From an uncultured Lachnospiraceae bacterium (GTDB lineage: Bacteria > Bacillota > Clostridia > Lachnospirales > Lachnospiraceae): a stretch of 64,000 nucleotides of DNA. The DNA is taken from positions 558,001 through 622,000 of the forward strand of contig CAKRJY010000001.1 in the NCBI GenBank assembly GCA_934352055.1, given 5' to 3'. The number at the start of each line of letters is the position of its first letter. The first letter of the stretch is position 1. A program made the position numbers and the translations under genes. Below, piece by piece: positions 34,336 to 43,549 of this stretch. The notes beneath the pieces were generated by a model. That model searched no databases. It saw only the letters and a program-made list of their open reading frames with translations, and was not told the DNA's origin.

Positions 34336-34967
34336 TGTTTTTCTATCGCCATACCAAACTGTTTCAAATCGACCTTGCCATTTTCAACAACAATGCCTTC
34401 TTCTCTCAAACGCGTTGCCTGCTCTTCTGCTCCGCCAAAAGCGAACGCATCACACAATTCTCCCTTTGCATTAACAACACGAAAACACGGAATATGCTCC
34501 GGGTCTGGATTTTTGTGTAAAGCATTTCCCACTGCGCGACACATTTTCTCATTGCCAGCCATCTTTGCCACCTGCGCATAGGTTGCAACTTTCCCCTTGG
34601 GAATCCGCTTTACTGCATCATAAATACGCTTGGTCGGACTATCTGTCACAAGATCATAACTTTCCGCAATCATACGCTTAATTTCTGCATCCGGAATGCT
34701 TCCATCTAAGCGAATGGTATTCCAATGCTCCTTATTCTGATGATATCCCGGCATAACAGCCTCGTAAGTTTCACGCCAGAAATCACGCCATTGCGGATCC
34801 ACTTTTACATTTATATGAACCGTTCCATCCATATCATAGGTCCATAAAAATACTTTCTGACTATCCTTTATGCGAACCAATTGCCAGTTCGGATCATGGA
34901 ATGGCGCATCCTGGTATGTCCCCGGAAGCGAAAGCCCATATGCAAGTGCTTCTTCTCGTGTTCTCAT
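34314..34967 (-). CDS. MmcQ/YjbR domain fused to an MGMT-type DNA-binding domain
   Basis: 217 residues. Residues 1-110 match the MmcQ/YjbR fold (LSLPGTYQDAPFHDPNWQLVRI, VHINVKVDP), and residues 112-205 are the alkyltransferase DNA-binding domain (RIYDAVKRIPKGKVATYAQVAKMAG, then the active-site segment IPCFRVV and LREEGI). The acceptor Cys161 is present, but the usual His of PCHRV is Phe162, so alkyl-transfer activity is uncertain; it may detect or flip damaged bases like alkyltransferase-like proteins. The last codons (QARYPCK, TGA) lie within the first minus-strand unit of the 51-bp array, suggesting that the array grew out of, or into, this gene end. Confidence 0.85.
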   Translation of the reverse strand: MRTREEALAYGLSLPGTYQDAPFHDPNWQLVRIKDSQKVFLWTYDMDGTVHINVKVDPQWRDFWRETYEAVMPGYHQNKEHWNTIRLDGSIPDAEIKRMIAESYDLVTDSPTKRIYDAVKRIPKGKVATYAQVAKMAGNEKMCRAVGNALHKNPDPEHIPCFRVVNAKGELCDAFAFGGAEEQATRLREEGIVVENGKVDLKQFGMAIEKQARYPCK

Positions 34968-35093
34968 GCTACCCCGCTCTTTCCTGTATAAATTTCCTCT
35001 TTCCTATGTAATTTTCCATTATTTATCTATATTTTCTTCATTGCTGTCATTTCAACTTCAGCTATCGTTTCCATATAGTTCTTCTCACGGATT

Positions 35094-37130
35094 TTATTGC
35101 TCCTGTTTAAAGACCATACCACTGTAAGGTGTCAATTTCACGTGCATCGTGCCATTTTTCACTTCATGTTTTGATGGCATAATCGAATATCCCTTTTCGT
35201 TGGTCATCATCGCACTCAGCATCCAGCCATCCGTCACTTCTGCCAGATAAACCGGTATATCTGCTTCTATTTCTTCTTTTCCAACATTTACAACGACAAC
35301 ATAGCGCTCCTGCTCATTAAAACGCCCGTACGAAACATAATCTTTTCCATGCGCTAAAAAGCGGAACGATCCACGGCGCAGCGCACTGCTGCATTTGTGC
35401 ACCATAATCATATCACGATGGTAATCAAGCAAAGGATAATTGGCCTTGCCCCACGGATAGGTACGTCGGTTATCCGGATCCGTAAATCCACACACACCTG
35501 CCTCATCACCATAATAAAGCGTTGGTGCTCCCGGCCAGGTCATCTGCATCAAAACAGCCACTTTATACAACGGAATATTGATGTCCTCAGATGCTGCTTC
35601 CACACCAAGCGCAGATGCTCTTCCTACCTTATGATTTGTTCTGGTCAGAAAACGCGAATGATCATGGTTAGACAGCTGGTTCATTGATGTATACAATGAA
35701 GAACCTGTAAATTTTGTCATGTAGTAACGCATGGCATTTTCAAATCGCTCACTATCGCCCTGTGCTGCCGGTTCATACGCATCGCTGTGCTTTTCCATTC
35801 CTGTCACAAAATAGGAAATTGGCTCCATAAAAGCATCATAATTCATCACCGTATCCCACGCATCCCCCTGCAGCCAGGATGACGCATCGCCATAATGTTC
35901 TGCCAAAATAATTGCTTCCGGATTGGCTTCCTTGACAGCTTTACGGAAATCCCGCCAAAACTGATGATTAAACTCCGCGCTATGCCCCAGATCTGCTGCT
36001 ACATCCAGACGCCAGCCATCTGCATTAAAAGGTGGTGATACCCATTTTTTTCCAATATCCAAAATATACTGATAGAGTTCCTGTGAATCCTCGTAGTTTA
36101 ATTTTGGCAGCGTGTCATGTCCCCACCAGCCTTCATATGTTCTATTATCCGGCCAGGCATTCTCGTCAGCAAAACGAAAATAATGGCGGTATGGACTGTT
36201 TGCATCCTCATACGCTCCCGGCGCGTATCCTTTTTCTGCACGGTATATCTTTTCACGGTTCAGCCATTTATTGAAGGAGCCGCAATGATTAAAGACACCA
36301 TCCAAAATAACACGGATCCCTTTTGCGTGAGCCTCTTCGATAAATTCCGCAAAAAATTGATTGGATGCCTCCAGGTTTTCTTTGGAGGTAACACGGTTGA
36401 TAAAACGGCTTGCGCCCATATTATCTCCTGCTTCCGGCGGCAAAAGTTCACCCTCATCAATCACAATCTTTCCGTAATGCGGATCAATATGGTCATAGTC
36501 AGCAATATCATATTTATGATTGGAAGGCGAGACAAACAGTGGATTAAAGTAAATCACTTCCACGCCCAGACTCTTCAGATAGTACAGCTTCTGGCGCACT
36601 CCTTCCAGATCACCACCATAAAAATCTGCTACGTCAAAATGGGCATTTGGCAGCTGCTCCCAATCCTTAATCTGATGGCTCATCGTATTGATATAATGAT
36701 ATTCCTGGTCCAGCACATCGTTCGAAGGATCGCCGTTTGCAAAACGATCTACCAGGATCTGATACATAATCGCACCTTTTGCCCAATCCGGTGTCTCAAA
36801 GCCCGGTATAATGCGAAAGAAATATTCTGGTCGTGCCTCCTGGCTCACACCAAATTTATCATAAAAGCATTGTTCCTCTTCGTTCTCGCGAATAGAAAAG
36901 CAATAAGAAAATATCGTATCATCCAACTTCACCTGTGTCTCATAGTAATCAAACACATCACCTGCATGCACCATTTGCATCAAATAATGCATTCCCTTTG
37001 CTAAAAGGTAAATCTCACATATATGTCCATGAGCCACGCGCAAACGTATAGTTACTGTTTCCCCCGGCTTAGGTTCCATCGGTATCACATACTGCCCTGT
37101 CTCATCGCTGTATATTGCTTCTGTGTTCAT
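35094..37130 (-). CDS. GH13 alpha-glucanase, neopullulanase/maltogenic amylase-like
   Basis: A 678-residue cytoplasmic enzyme (no signal peptide). An N-terminal beta domain of about 110 residues resembles CBM34 and is followed by the GH13 barrel: DGVFNHCG (277-284), nucleophile Asp376 in DGWRLDVAAD, acid/base Glu411 in ILAEHYGD, and Asp490 in LSNHDHSR. A C-terminal beta domain closes the protein. This layout is that of the GH13_20 group, which cleaves cyclodextrins, pullulan or imported maltodextrins. SD GAGGGCGAGG. It is a single-gene unit; no transporter lies nearby. Confidence 0.92.
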   Translation of the reverse strand: MNTEAIYSDETGQYVIPMEPKPGETVTIRLRVAHGHICEIYLLAKGMHYLMQMVHAGDVFDYYETQVKLDDTIFSYCFSIRENEEEQCFYDKFGVSQEARPEYFFRIIPGFETPDWAKGAIMYQILVDRFANGDPSNDVLDQEYHYINTMSHQIKDWEQLPNAHFDVADFYGGDLEGVRQKLYYLKSLGVEVIYFNPLFVSPSNHKYDIADYDHIDPHYGKIVIDEGELLPPEAGDNMGASRFINRVTSKENLEASNQFFAEFIEEAHAKGIRVILDGVFNHCGSFNKWLNREKIYRAEKGYAPGAYEDANSPYRHYFRFADENAWPDNRTYEGWWGHDTLPKLNYEDSQELYQYILDIGKKWVSPPFNADGWRLDVAADLGHSAEFNHQFWRDFRKAVKEANPEAIILAEHYGDASSWLQGDAWDTVMNYDAFMEPISYFVTGMEKHSDAYEPAAQGDSERFENAMRYYMTKFTGSSLYTSMNQLSNHDHSRFLTRTNHKVGRASALGVEAASEDINIPLYKVAVLMQMTWPGAPTLYYGDEAGVCGFTDPDNRRTYPWGKANYPLLDYHRDMIMVHKCSSALRRGSFRFLAHGKDYVSYGRFNEQERYVVVVNVGKEEIEADIPVYLAEVTDGWMLSAMMTNEKGYSIMPSKHEVKNGTMHVKLTPYSGMVFKQEQ

Positions 37131-37353
37131 ATCCTCGCCCTCTTATTTCATACGATTTTCTATATTTTCATCATAACCAGTTTTCTTTATCTTTTCTAGG
37201 GATTTTTGTAGAATTTGTAGAATATTTATACAAAGTAAAAAAGACAGCTATCGAACGCTGCCTTTTTAGGAGAAGGTATTTTTACTATGGGGTTAGCAAA
37301 AATATTTATATAATGTATTGGGGGGTTTTTACGATTGTTATTATATAATGCGT
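37131..37353. other. AT-rich gap upstream of the GH13 gene with a terminator-like hairpin
   Basis: No gene is seen in this stretch. A hairpin, AAAAAG-A-CAGC (37238-37248) / GCTG-C-CTTTTT (37257-37267) with one mismatch, has T-rich exits on both strands and can end transcripts coming from ftsH. Between 37300 and 37350 are two ATTATATAA-like words. I could not assign a convincing -35/-10 pair for the GH13 gene. Confidence 0.5.
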
Positions 37354-37434
37354 CTACCGATAAGTGTTCACAAAGTTACCAATTTCATGCAAAACTTTTT
37401 GTGCACTTTGTACAAAATCGAGTTCCTCGCTCAT
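37354..37434 (-). CDS. possible 26-residue small protein downstream of ftsH
   Basis: A short ORF, MSEELDFVQSAQKVLHEIGN plus FVNTYR, begins 62 nt after the ftsH stop codon in the same direction. AAAGGGGAAAAGG lies just upstream and could serve as ribosome-binding site (AAAAGG 9 nt before the ATG). The peptide is charged and would form an amphipathic helix. A hairpin terminator follows at 37238-37267, so ftsH, this ORF and the hairpin form a sensible transcript end. No family is recognised; it may be chance. Confidence 0.35.
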   Translation of the reverse strand: MSEELDFVQSAQKVLHEIGNFVNTYR

Positions 37435-37496
37435 AAATAACAACCTTTTCCCCTTTATTTTTCACACCCTTCGAAAGAATGATAAAAATACCTTGC

Positions 37497-39356
37497 TTAA
37501 ATTCCTTCTACAACCACGCCTTCTTCTTCCGGCTGTGGGAATGATGCGCCATCAAACAGAGCTTCAAACTCTTCACGACCAATCTTTTCTTTCTCAAGTA
37601 ACAATTCTGCGCACTTATGCAATACCTCTTCATGTTCTTTGATCAGATCTGTCGCCTTCGTATAACACTCTTCAATAATACGTTTGACTTCGCCATCAAT
37701 CGTCGTTGCTACATTCTCTCCATATCCTCTGGTATGTGCAAGATCTCTTCCGATGAATACTTCATCTTCTTCATTATCATAATTGATTGGTCCTATCTCC
37801 GCAGAAAAACCATACTTGGTAACCATATCTTTTGCTGTCTGGGTTGCCTTTTTAATATCAGAAGATGCTCCTGTCGTAATGTCATCAAATATAATTTCTT
37901 CTGCCACACGACCACCCAGAGAAACAACAATGTCTTGCAACATTTTTCCCTTCGTATTGAACATTTCATCTTTTTCCGGAAGTGGCATAGTATAACCAGC
38001 TGCCCCTTGTCCGGTAGGAATGATCGATACCGAATACACAGGTCCTACGTCCGGCAATACATGGAAAAGAATCGCATGACCAGCTTCATGATATGCTGTG
38101 ATTTTCTTTTCCTTTTCGGAAATAATACGGCTCTTTTTCTCGGTACCAAGTCCAACTTTTACAAAGGATCTCTTGATATCATTCTGGCAGATATATACTC
38201 TTCCTTCTTTTGCCGCAAGAATAGCTGCCTCGTTTAACAGATTTTCCAAATCCGCACCGGTAAATCCCGCTGTTGTCTGCGCGATCTGCTTCAAATCCAC
38301 ATCATCGCCCAATGGCTTATTTTTTGCATGCACATGCAAAATCTCCTCGCGACCACCAACATCCGGGCGTCCCACAAAGACTTTTCGGTCAAATCGACCC
38401 GGACGTAAAATCGCAGGATCCAAAATATCTACACGGTTGGTTGCTGCCATTACAATGATTCCCTCATTCACACCAAAACCATCCATCTCTACGAGCATCT
38501 GGTTTAAGGTCTGTTCGCGTTCATCATGGCCACCGCCCATACCGGTTCCACGGCGTCTTGCCACAGCATCAATTTCATCAATAAAGACAATACATGGTGC
38601 ATTTTTCTTTGCTTCCGCAAAAAGATCTCTCACACGGGAAGCACCAACACCGACAAACATTTCCACAAAATCAGAACCGGAAATGCTAAAGAATGGCACA
38701 CCTGCCTCTCCTGCTACTGCTTTTGCAAGCAACGTCTTACCTGTTCCCGGAGGTCCCACAAGAATCAATCCCTTTGGAATACGTGCGCCCACTTTGGTGT
38801 ATTTTGCAGGATCTTTCAAAAAGTCAACAATCTCCGCCAACTCTTCTTTTTCTTCCTGAAGACCGGCAACCTGCGCAAAACGCACCTGCATCTTATCCTG
38901 CGTCGTCATTGTTGCACGGCTTTTTCCAAAATTCATCATCTTGGCATTTGTTCCGCCGCCCCCTTGCGATTGGGCGTTCATCATCATCATAAACAGGATA
39001 AATACCACTGCTACAACAATCAGCATCGGAAGCAGGCTTTCCATAAATCCACTCTTTGGAACATCATTTAAAGTATAATCCACGCCTGCCTCATCGAGTG
39101 TATCCTGCAGCTGTCCCACATCCGATACATTCATGACAAACGTACCGCCTGCTGTTGTTGTGATTCTGACCGAACCCGTCGGAACCTGTTCATTCTGGCG
39201 GATGACTGCAGATTGTATCTCGCCTTTTTCCAGAGCCTTTGTAAACTGACTTGCTGTATAAGTCGCTGTCGTCGGATTGGACATTGCATACCAAATGCAC
39301 GCCACAATCATAATCAGGACAATATACAACCCAAGGCTCGCTCTTCTCTTTTTCAA
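37497..39356 (-). CDS. ftsH: ATP-dependent zinc metalloprotease FtsH
   Basis: A 619-residue membrane protease for quality control. Two N-terminal membrane spans (about 7-25 and 108-128, the latter MLIVVAVVFILFMMMM) bracket the extracytoplasmic domain. The AAA module has Walker A VGPPGTGKTLL, Walker B CIVFIDEIDAV and the SRH (ILRPGRFDRK). The zinc site is AYHEAGHA, with the third ligand downstream. It is the last gene of the spoIIE-tilS-hpt-ftsH run, 13 nt after hpt, in the same order as in B. subtilis. Confidence 0.97.
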   Translation of the reverse strand: MKKRRASLGLYIVLIMIVACIWYAMSNPTTATYTASQFTKALEKGEIQSAVIRQNEQVPTGSVRITTTAGGTFVMNVSDVGQLQDTLDEAGVDYTLNDVPKSGFMESLLPMLIVVAVVFILFMMMMNAQSQGGGGTNAKMMNFGKSRATMTTQDKMQVRFAQVAGLQEEKEELAEIVDFLKDPAKYTKVGARIPKGLILVGPPGTGKTLLAKAVAGEAGVPFFSISGSDFVEMFVGVGASRVRDLFAEAKKNAPCIVFIDEIDAVARRRGTGMGGGHDEREQTLNQMLVEMDGFGVNEGIIVMAATNRVDILDPAILRPGRFDRKVFVGRPDVGGREEILHVHAKNKPLGDDVDLKQIAQTTAGFTGADLENLLNEAAILAAKEGRVYICQNDIKRSFVKVGLGTEKKSRIISEKEKKITAYHEAGHAILFHVLPDVGPVYSVSIIPTGQGAAGYTMPLPEKDEMFNTKGKMLQDIVVSLGGRVAEEIIFDDITTGASSDIKKATQTAKDMVTKYGFSAEIGPINYDNEEDEVFIGRDLAHTRGYGENVATTIDGEVKRIIEECYTKATDLIKEHEEVLHKCAELLLEKEKIGREEFEALFDGASFPQPEEEGVVVEGI

Positions 39357-39369
39357 TGATTGCCTCCTT

Positions 39370-39891
39370 TTATAACTCTACAACTCCAATATATGGCAGG
39401 TTACGATACTTCTGGTCATAATCAAGTCCATAACCTACAACAAATTCGTCTGGAATGGTAAAGCCAACATAATCTACATCCACATCTACTTCTCTGCGAT
39501 CTGGTTTATCTAACATGGTGCACAAACGAACGCTCTTTGCATTGCGGTCCTTAAATACATCCTGTAAGAAATGCAATGTATTACCGCTATCGATGATATC
39601 TTCTACAATCAAAACATTGCGTCCGTCAACCGGAATCTCAACGTCACTCTTAATCTTTACTTCTCCACTAGAAACGGTTCCCGCACCATAGCTGGATGTT
39701 GTCATAAAGTCAATTGTTACCGGAACTGTAATTCTCTTTGCGAGTTCACATGCAAAGAAAGAAGCTCCGCGTAAAATACAGATGACATAAACGCTTTCTC
39801 CCTCATAATCCTTGCTGATCTGCTCTCCCAATTCTGCGATTCTTGCTGCTAAATCTGCTTCCGAAATCATTTCTCTGATGGTTTCACTCAT
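39370..39891 (-). CDS. hpt: hypoxanthine-guanine phosphoribosyltransferase
   Basis: 173 residues. Purine salvage: transfers phosphoribosyl from PRPP to hypoxanthine or guanine. Signature motifs are VICILRGASFFACEL, the flexible loop with TTSSYGAGT, and the PRPP-binding VLIVEDIIDSGNT. The start overlaps the end of tilS by 8 bases, indicating translational coupling; ftsH follows 13 nt later. Confidence 0.96.
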   Translation of the reverse strand: MSETIREMISEADLAARIAELGEQISKDYEGESVYVICILRGASFFACELAKRITVPVTIDFMTTSSYGAGTVSSGEVKIKSDVEIPVDGRNVLIVEDIIDSGNTLHFLQDVFKDRNAKSVRLCTMLDKPDRREVDVDVDYVGFTIPDEFVVGYGLDYDQKYRNLPYIGVVEL

Positions 39892-41311
39892 AATCTTTCT
39901 CCTCCAAAACTTGTATTTTTAGTATTCTTTTTGTATATTCGTCTATTTTATAATGTGTACTAATCCGATATCCAATCGCCCAAATCACATGATCACCGTC
40001 GCACACGAGCGGCACGCAATCACGTTGTTCACGCGGCACTTTTTCGTTCACAAAATAATCCTGTAAACGCTTGTGGCCGCCCGACGATGTCACCGTCAAA
40101 TAGTCTCCCTCACGCCTATGGCGTAAACAAATAGCACTCTCTATCTTATCATAATCAAACCATTTCGTATAGAATTTTCTAGGAATTTCCGCCGTCACAT
40201 CCATGGGTTCTACCGATAAACAGATTTTTTGCCCCTGTTTTGGCAATGGCAGACAGATTCCTTTGCACAATTCCTCATATGATACTGTCCGATACCAGGA
40301 ACAATCGTCTGCATCTTCCTGCTGCTTTTTCATCTGCAATCCATCATAGGTGCGCCAGACACAAAGATGATACGGCAAATCCATGCGCTGTCCCGTCTGG
40401 GAAAACAGTAAACGCTCCATTCCCTGCAGATGCGTTGTACTGATATCTCTGGCTCCCGGCACATACGACTTCAACCATAAATACAGCATCTCATGCCGCA
40501 TAAACGCCGGTTGCGCTACCACATTTTCCGCCAGAAGCACATCTTCCCTCTGCGCCTGTTTTAGATGTTTCGCTGCTTCCTTTTTGATATAATCTGCAAT
40601 CTGCCCAAGATAAAGTGCTTCCCGACCAAGATGTTCTATGGCCTGTGCGTTGATTTTTTGTAATTCCGGTATTACCTGATGACGTAAACGATTGCGGTCA
40701 TACTGTATGTCCGTGTTACTGCTATCCTCACAGTACGTTTGTTGCAATTCTTCCAAATACGCTTCGATTTCCTGCCGTGTTACCGCCAAAAACGGGCGTA
40801 TGATGCGTTCTCTTCGCACCGGCATACCACGCATACCATCAATCCCGGTACCACGCGCCAAATGGAACAACATCGTCTCGCCATTATCGTCTGCATGATG
40901 TGCCACTGCAATATGCACCGGATGCCCTATCTCTTTTTCCCAGGCTTCTGCTTCTTGTATGAGTGCCTGATAACGTGCCGTCCGCGCCATTTCTTCCACT
41001 GCTGCATGCGCCTTTATAGCCTGTGCAATCTGCTCGCCCACCGCAACCGATGTCTCCGCTATGCCATACGTCCTGCACAATTCTTCCACAAAACACTGGT
41101 CGCGCAGACTCTCCTCTCCACGAATTCCATGTTCCACATGGACACAACGAATGGTTATCCGAAGGCGCTCCTTCACCTCATCAAAAAAACGGAGCAATGC
41201 CACCGAATCTGCGCCACCGGACACACCAATTACGACGCCATCGCCCGGTTGCACCAGTGCTTCCTGTCCTATAAAACTACATACCCTGTCCTCAAATTCC
41301 TTTCGCTGCAT
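39884..41311 (-). CDS. tilS: tRNA(Ile)-lysidine synthetase
   Basis: 475 residues. Adds lysine to C34 of tRNA-Ile(CAU) so that it reads AUA. The N-type ATP pyrophosphatase motif GVSGGADSVALL lies near residue 31, the central domain carries HADDNGETMLFHLARGTGIDG, and the C-terminal domain ends with RREGDYLTVTSSGGHKRLQDYFVNEKVP (in parts). Starts 3 nt after the spoIIE stop with GGAAAGG upstream and overlaps hpt by 8 bases. Confidence 0.95.
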   Translation of the reverse strand: MQRKEFEDRVCSFIGQEALVQPGDGVVIGVSGGADSVALLRFFDEVKERLRITIRCVHVEHGIRGEESLRDQCFVEELCRTYGIAETSVAVGEQIAQAIKAHAAVEEMARTARYQALIQEAEAWEKEIGHPVHIAVAHHADDNGETMLFHLARGTGIDGMRGMPVRRERIIRPFLAVTRQEIEAYLEELQQTYCEDSSNTDIQYDRNRLRHQVIPELQKINAQAIEHLGREALYLGQIADYIKKEAAKHLKQAQREDVLLAENVVAQPAFMRHEMLYLWLKSYVPGARDISTTHLQGMERLLFSQTGQRMDLPYHLCVWRTYDGLQMKKQQEDADDCSWYRTVSYEELCKGICLPLPKQGQKICLSVEPMDVTAEIPRKFYTKWFDYDKIESAICLRHRREGDYLTVTSSGGHKRLQDYFVNEKVPREQRDCVPLVCDGDHVIWAIGYRISTHYKIDEYTKRILKIQVLEEKDYE

Positions 41312-41314
41312 GTA

Positions 41315-43150
41315 TTACCTTTCCAATGCCTTTAACACCAACACCGTCATATCGTCCGCAATGGTTCCTCCTGTAAAGAGCAAAACACGTTCCATAATCT
41401 TTCGTGCAAATGTCACAGCATCCGTATCTGTCAATTCCTGAATCAATTCGCGCAGCATTTCCACTGCGTCCTCTACTTGCAAATATTCTAACACACCATC
41501 TGTAACCAGCACAAGATAATCGCCCGGTTCTAAGTAGCTGCGGCTTGGCAGCGTATCCAAAGAACTGCTTGCTCCCATCGGCAGACTACTTGCCTCAATC
41601 ACCTCTGTACGTCTCTTGTGCCGCACAAATGACACATGTGCTCCCACTTTATAAAAATCGACAATTCCTGTGTATTCATCAATGATACAGGCATCCAACG
41701 TTGAAAACCGCTCTGCATCTGCACCAAAAATCATTGCCGCATTCATCAGACGCAATGCCATATCTGCCAAAAACCCGGCTTCCATAAATTGTAAAAAGAG
41801 ATTTACGACCGTATCACTCTCTTCATGCGCCCTTGTTCCACTCCCCATTCCATCGGAAAGTGCCATCACAAACGTACCGTTTTCCAAACGCTTTGTTCCA
41901 AAACTATCGCCGGATATCGTCTGTTTTTGCTGAAGCATTTTTGAGACGCCATACGTACATGAAATCTTCGGGCGCGTCACAAAAACATATCGCGCACGAT
42001 CACGTCCTACGATATTACGATTTTCCTCCGCCATAACCAGAGGTTCGCTGACACAGCTTTCTAACATCACAAGCACTTCCTTACTTGTTATACAAATACC
42101 GGGACGTGCAGCAAGTTCCATCACAATACGGCATGTTCCATTTTTTCTCCGATAAAAATGAAGTTCCCATACCCGAAGTCCGGCTTCACGCAATTGAAAC
42201 CGGATTTTTGCCATGTGCAGACGTTCCTTCTCATCACAAAGTTCCTCCTGCTCCATCGCATCCTCCATAAAATATGCCATAGCATCCATCTGTCCCGCTA
42301 TCATCTCCCGATGTTCACACAAACGTCGATACCAGGACATATTGAGTTCCGTTCTCTCGAAAATTCCAAGCGCCTCCCGAATCAAAAGTTCTGCGCGCTC
42401 ACACTGCTGCTCAATTTTTTCCTCCAATGCCGGATCTAGCACTTGTCCATTCTGCGCCTGGGTAAACAAAGACTCCATCGTCACTGCCATTTCGCTTCCC
42501 GTCGCAAAACAGACATCATAATGTCCGCACCGACCACAGATGCGTTCTTTTAACTCCTGCTGCATCACGATGCCCACATCCGTTTTGCTTTCCTGCGGAC
42601 AGACAAGAGCTCCCATGCTTTTTGCAAGACCACTCATTGCACGCGAATAGGGACTCGGCATCTGCGTTTTCGCATGCTTTCTCTTCTTTGATGTCTTTGC
42701 AATCATCGCCTCGCATATACCAAGTGCCCAAGCCACAACATACGTTCCTCCCGCAACCAGCATGCCTTCGAGTGGTGGAATAAAAATCCATGGCATGCGC
42801 ATGTGCTGTGCCGCTGTCATCACGCTACCGCCGTATGAAACCGCCACAAGAATCATCCCAAGCAGTACTGCCTGTCCAAAATGGCGCAAAGCGACGTGCA
42901 TATGCCAAAAAATGGCAAGCACCACCATCCACACCAAAAAAACTATGCCATAGCGAAACAGCGATGCTATCGGCAAAAATAATACCATCCATAAATATAA
43001 AAAAGGCACACACACGCGGCGATTTTCCTCGTCCAGATAAAATGCACCGAATATGATTGCCACCAATGGATAACATCCCAACATCTTCACATGACATGCC
43101 AATGCTCCCAGCACTAAGCATACTAATATTCTCGCAACCTGATCCTTCAT
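41315..43150 (-). CDS. spoIIE: SpoIIE-like sporulation serine phosphatase
   Basis: 611 residues. The N-terminal third is hydrophobic with multiple membrane spans, a cytoplasmic linker follows with Cys pairs (ICGRCGHYDVC), and the C-terminal 220 residues form a PP2C phosphatase (ALSDGMGSGTRAHEES, LVLVTDGVLEY, GGTIADDMTVLV). SpoIIE dephosphorylates SpoIIAA to activate sigma-F in the forespore and helps polar septation. B. subtilis SpoIIE is about 825 residues, so the membrane and central parts are shortened here. Position between divIC and tilS supports the call. The ATG at 43150 has AGGAGG. Confidence 0.85.
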   Translation of the reverse strand: MKDQVARILVCLVLGALACHVKMLGCYPLVAIIFGAFYLDEENRRVCVPFLYLWMVLFLPIASLFRYGIVFLVWMVVLAIFWHMHVALRHFGQAVLLGMILVAVSYGGSVMTAAQHMRMPWIFIPPLEGMLVAGGTYVVAWALGICEAMIAKTSKKRKHAKTQMPSPYSRAMSGLAKSMGALVCPQESKTDVGIVMQQELKERICGRCGHYDVCFATGSEMAVTMESLFTQAQNGQVLDPALEEKIEQQCERAELLIREALGIFERTELNMSWYRRLCEHREMIAGQMDAMAYFMEDAMEQEELCDEKERLHMAKIRFQLREAGLRVWELHFYRRKNGTCRIVMELAARPGICITSKEVLVMLESCVSEPLVMAEENRNIVGRDRARYVFVTRPKISCTYGVSKMLQQKQTISGDSFGTKRLENGTFVMALSDGMGSGTRAHEESDTVVNLFLQFMEAGFLADMALRLMNAAMIFGADAERFSTLDACIIDEYTGIVDFYKVGAHVSFVRHKRRTEVIEASSLPMGASSSLDTLPSRSYLEPGDYLVLVTDGVLEYLQVEDAVEMLRELIQELTDTDAVTFARKIMERVLLFTGGTIADDMTVLVLKALER

Positions 43151-43252
43151 AATACGCCTCCTATTTTCCTTGCAGAGGCTATTATAAAAGGACTTCCTCG
43201 CATTATTTGTCAAAGGAAGTCCCACTTATCTTTTTTCTATCATCTTTATCTT

Positions 43253-43549
43253 CTATTTTTCGCGAAAAATCGTTTCGTTATCATGAATAAGTCCCAGCTT
43301 ATCTTTTGCAACTTTTTCTTTATATTCATCGGATTGGATATATTGTTCCTGTTCCTCCAGCTCCTTTTGTTTTTCCTGCTGCTCGTTTAGTTCGTTCTGC
43401 TTTGTCTGCTCTGTCTGCACCAATGCCTCATTTTTCTGATACAGGCGCACCATCTGCACAGAAAGCACCAACGCTAAAAATATACCAATACAAAGAAATG
43501 AAATTCTTCCCGCGCCATTTTTCTTTTTTCTTTTTGGTCTTTTACTCAT
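43253..43549 (-). CDS. divIC: DivIC/FtsB-type septum formation initiator
   Basis: 98 residues: a basic N-terminus (KRPKRKKKNG), one membrane span (about 15-32, ISFLCIGIFLALVLSVQM), a coiled coil (about 35-70) and the conserved end YKEKVAKDKLGLIHDNETIF. It forms part of the division complex with FtsL and DivIB. It overlaps the yabQ stop by four bases and sits in the standard yabP-yabQ-divIC-spoIIE order. Confidence 0.93.
   Translation of the reverse strand: MSKRPKRKKKNGAGRISFLCIGIFLALVLSVQMVRLYQKNEALVQTEQTKQNELNEQQEKQKELEEQEQYIQSDEYKEKVAKDKLGLIHDNETIFREK

Noticed and set aside
33970..34581. Long open frames on both strands across 33970-34581
   Set aside because: They arise because the 51-bp tandem unit is a multiple of three and free of stops; the predicted proteins are 17-residue repeats on each strand with no RBS and no family resemblance.
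37286..37312. Eight-codon plus-strand ORF after AGGAGAAGG
   Set aside because: It has a good RBS-like sequence but is too short to judge and no promoter is visible.
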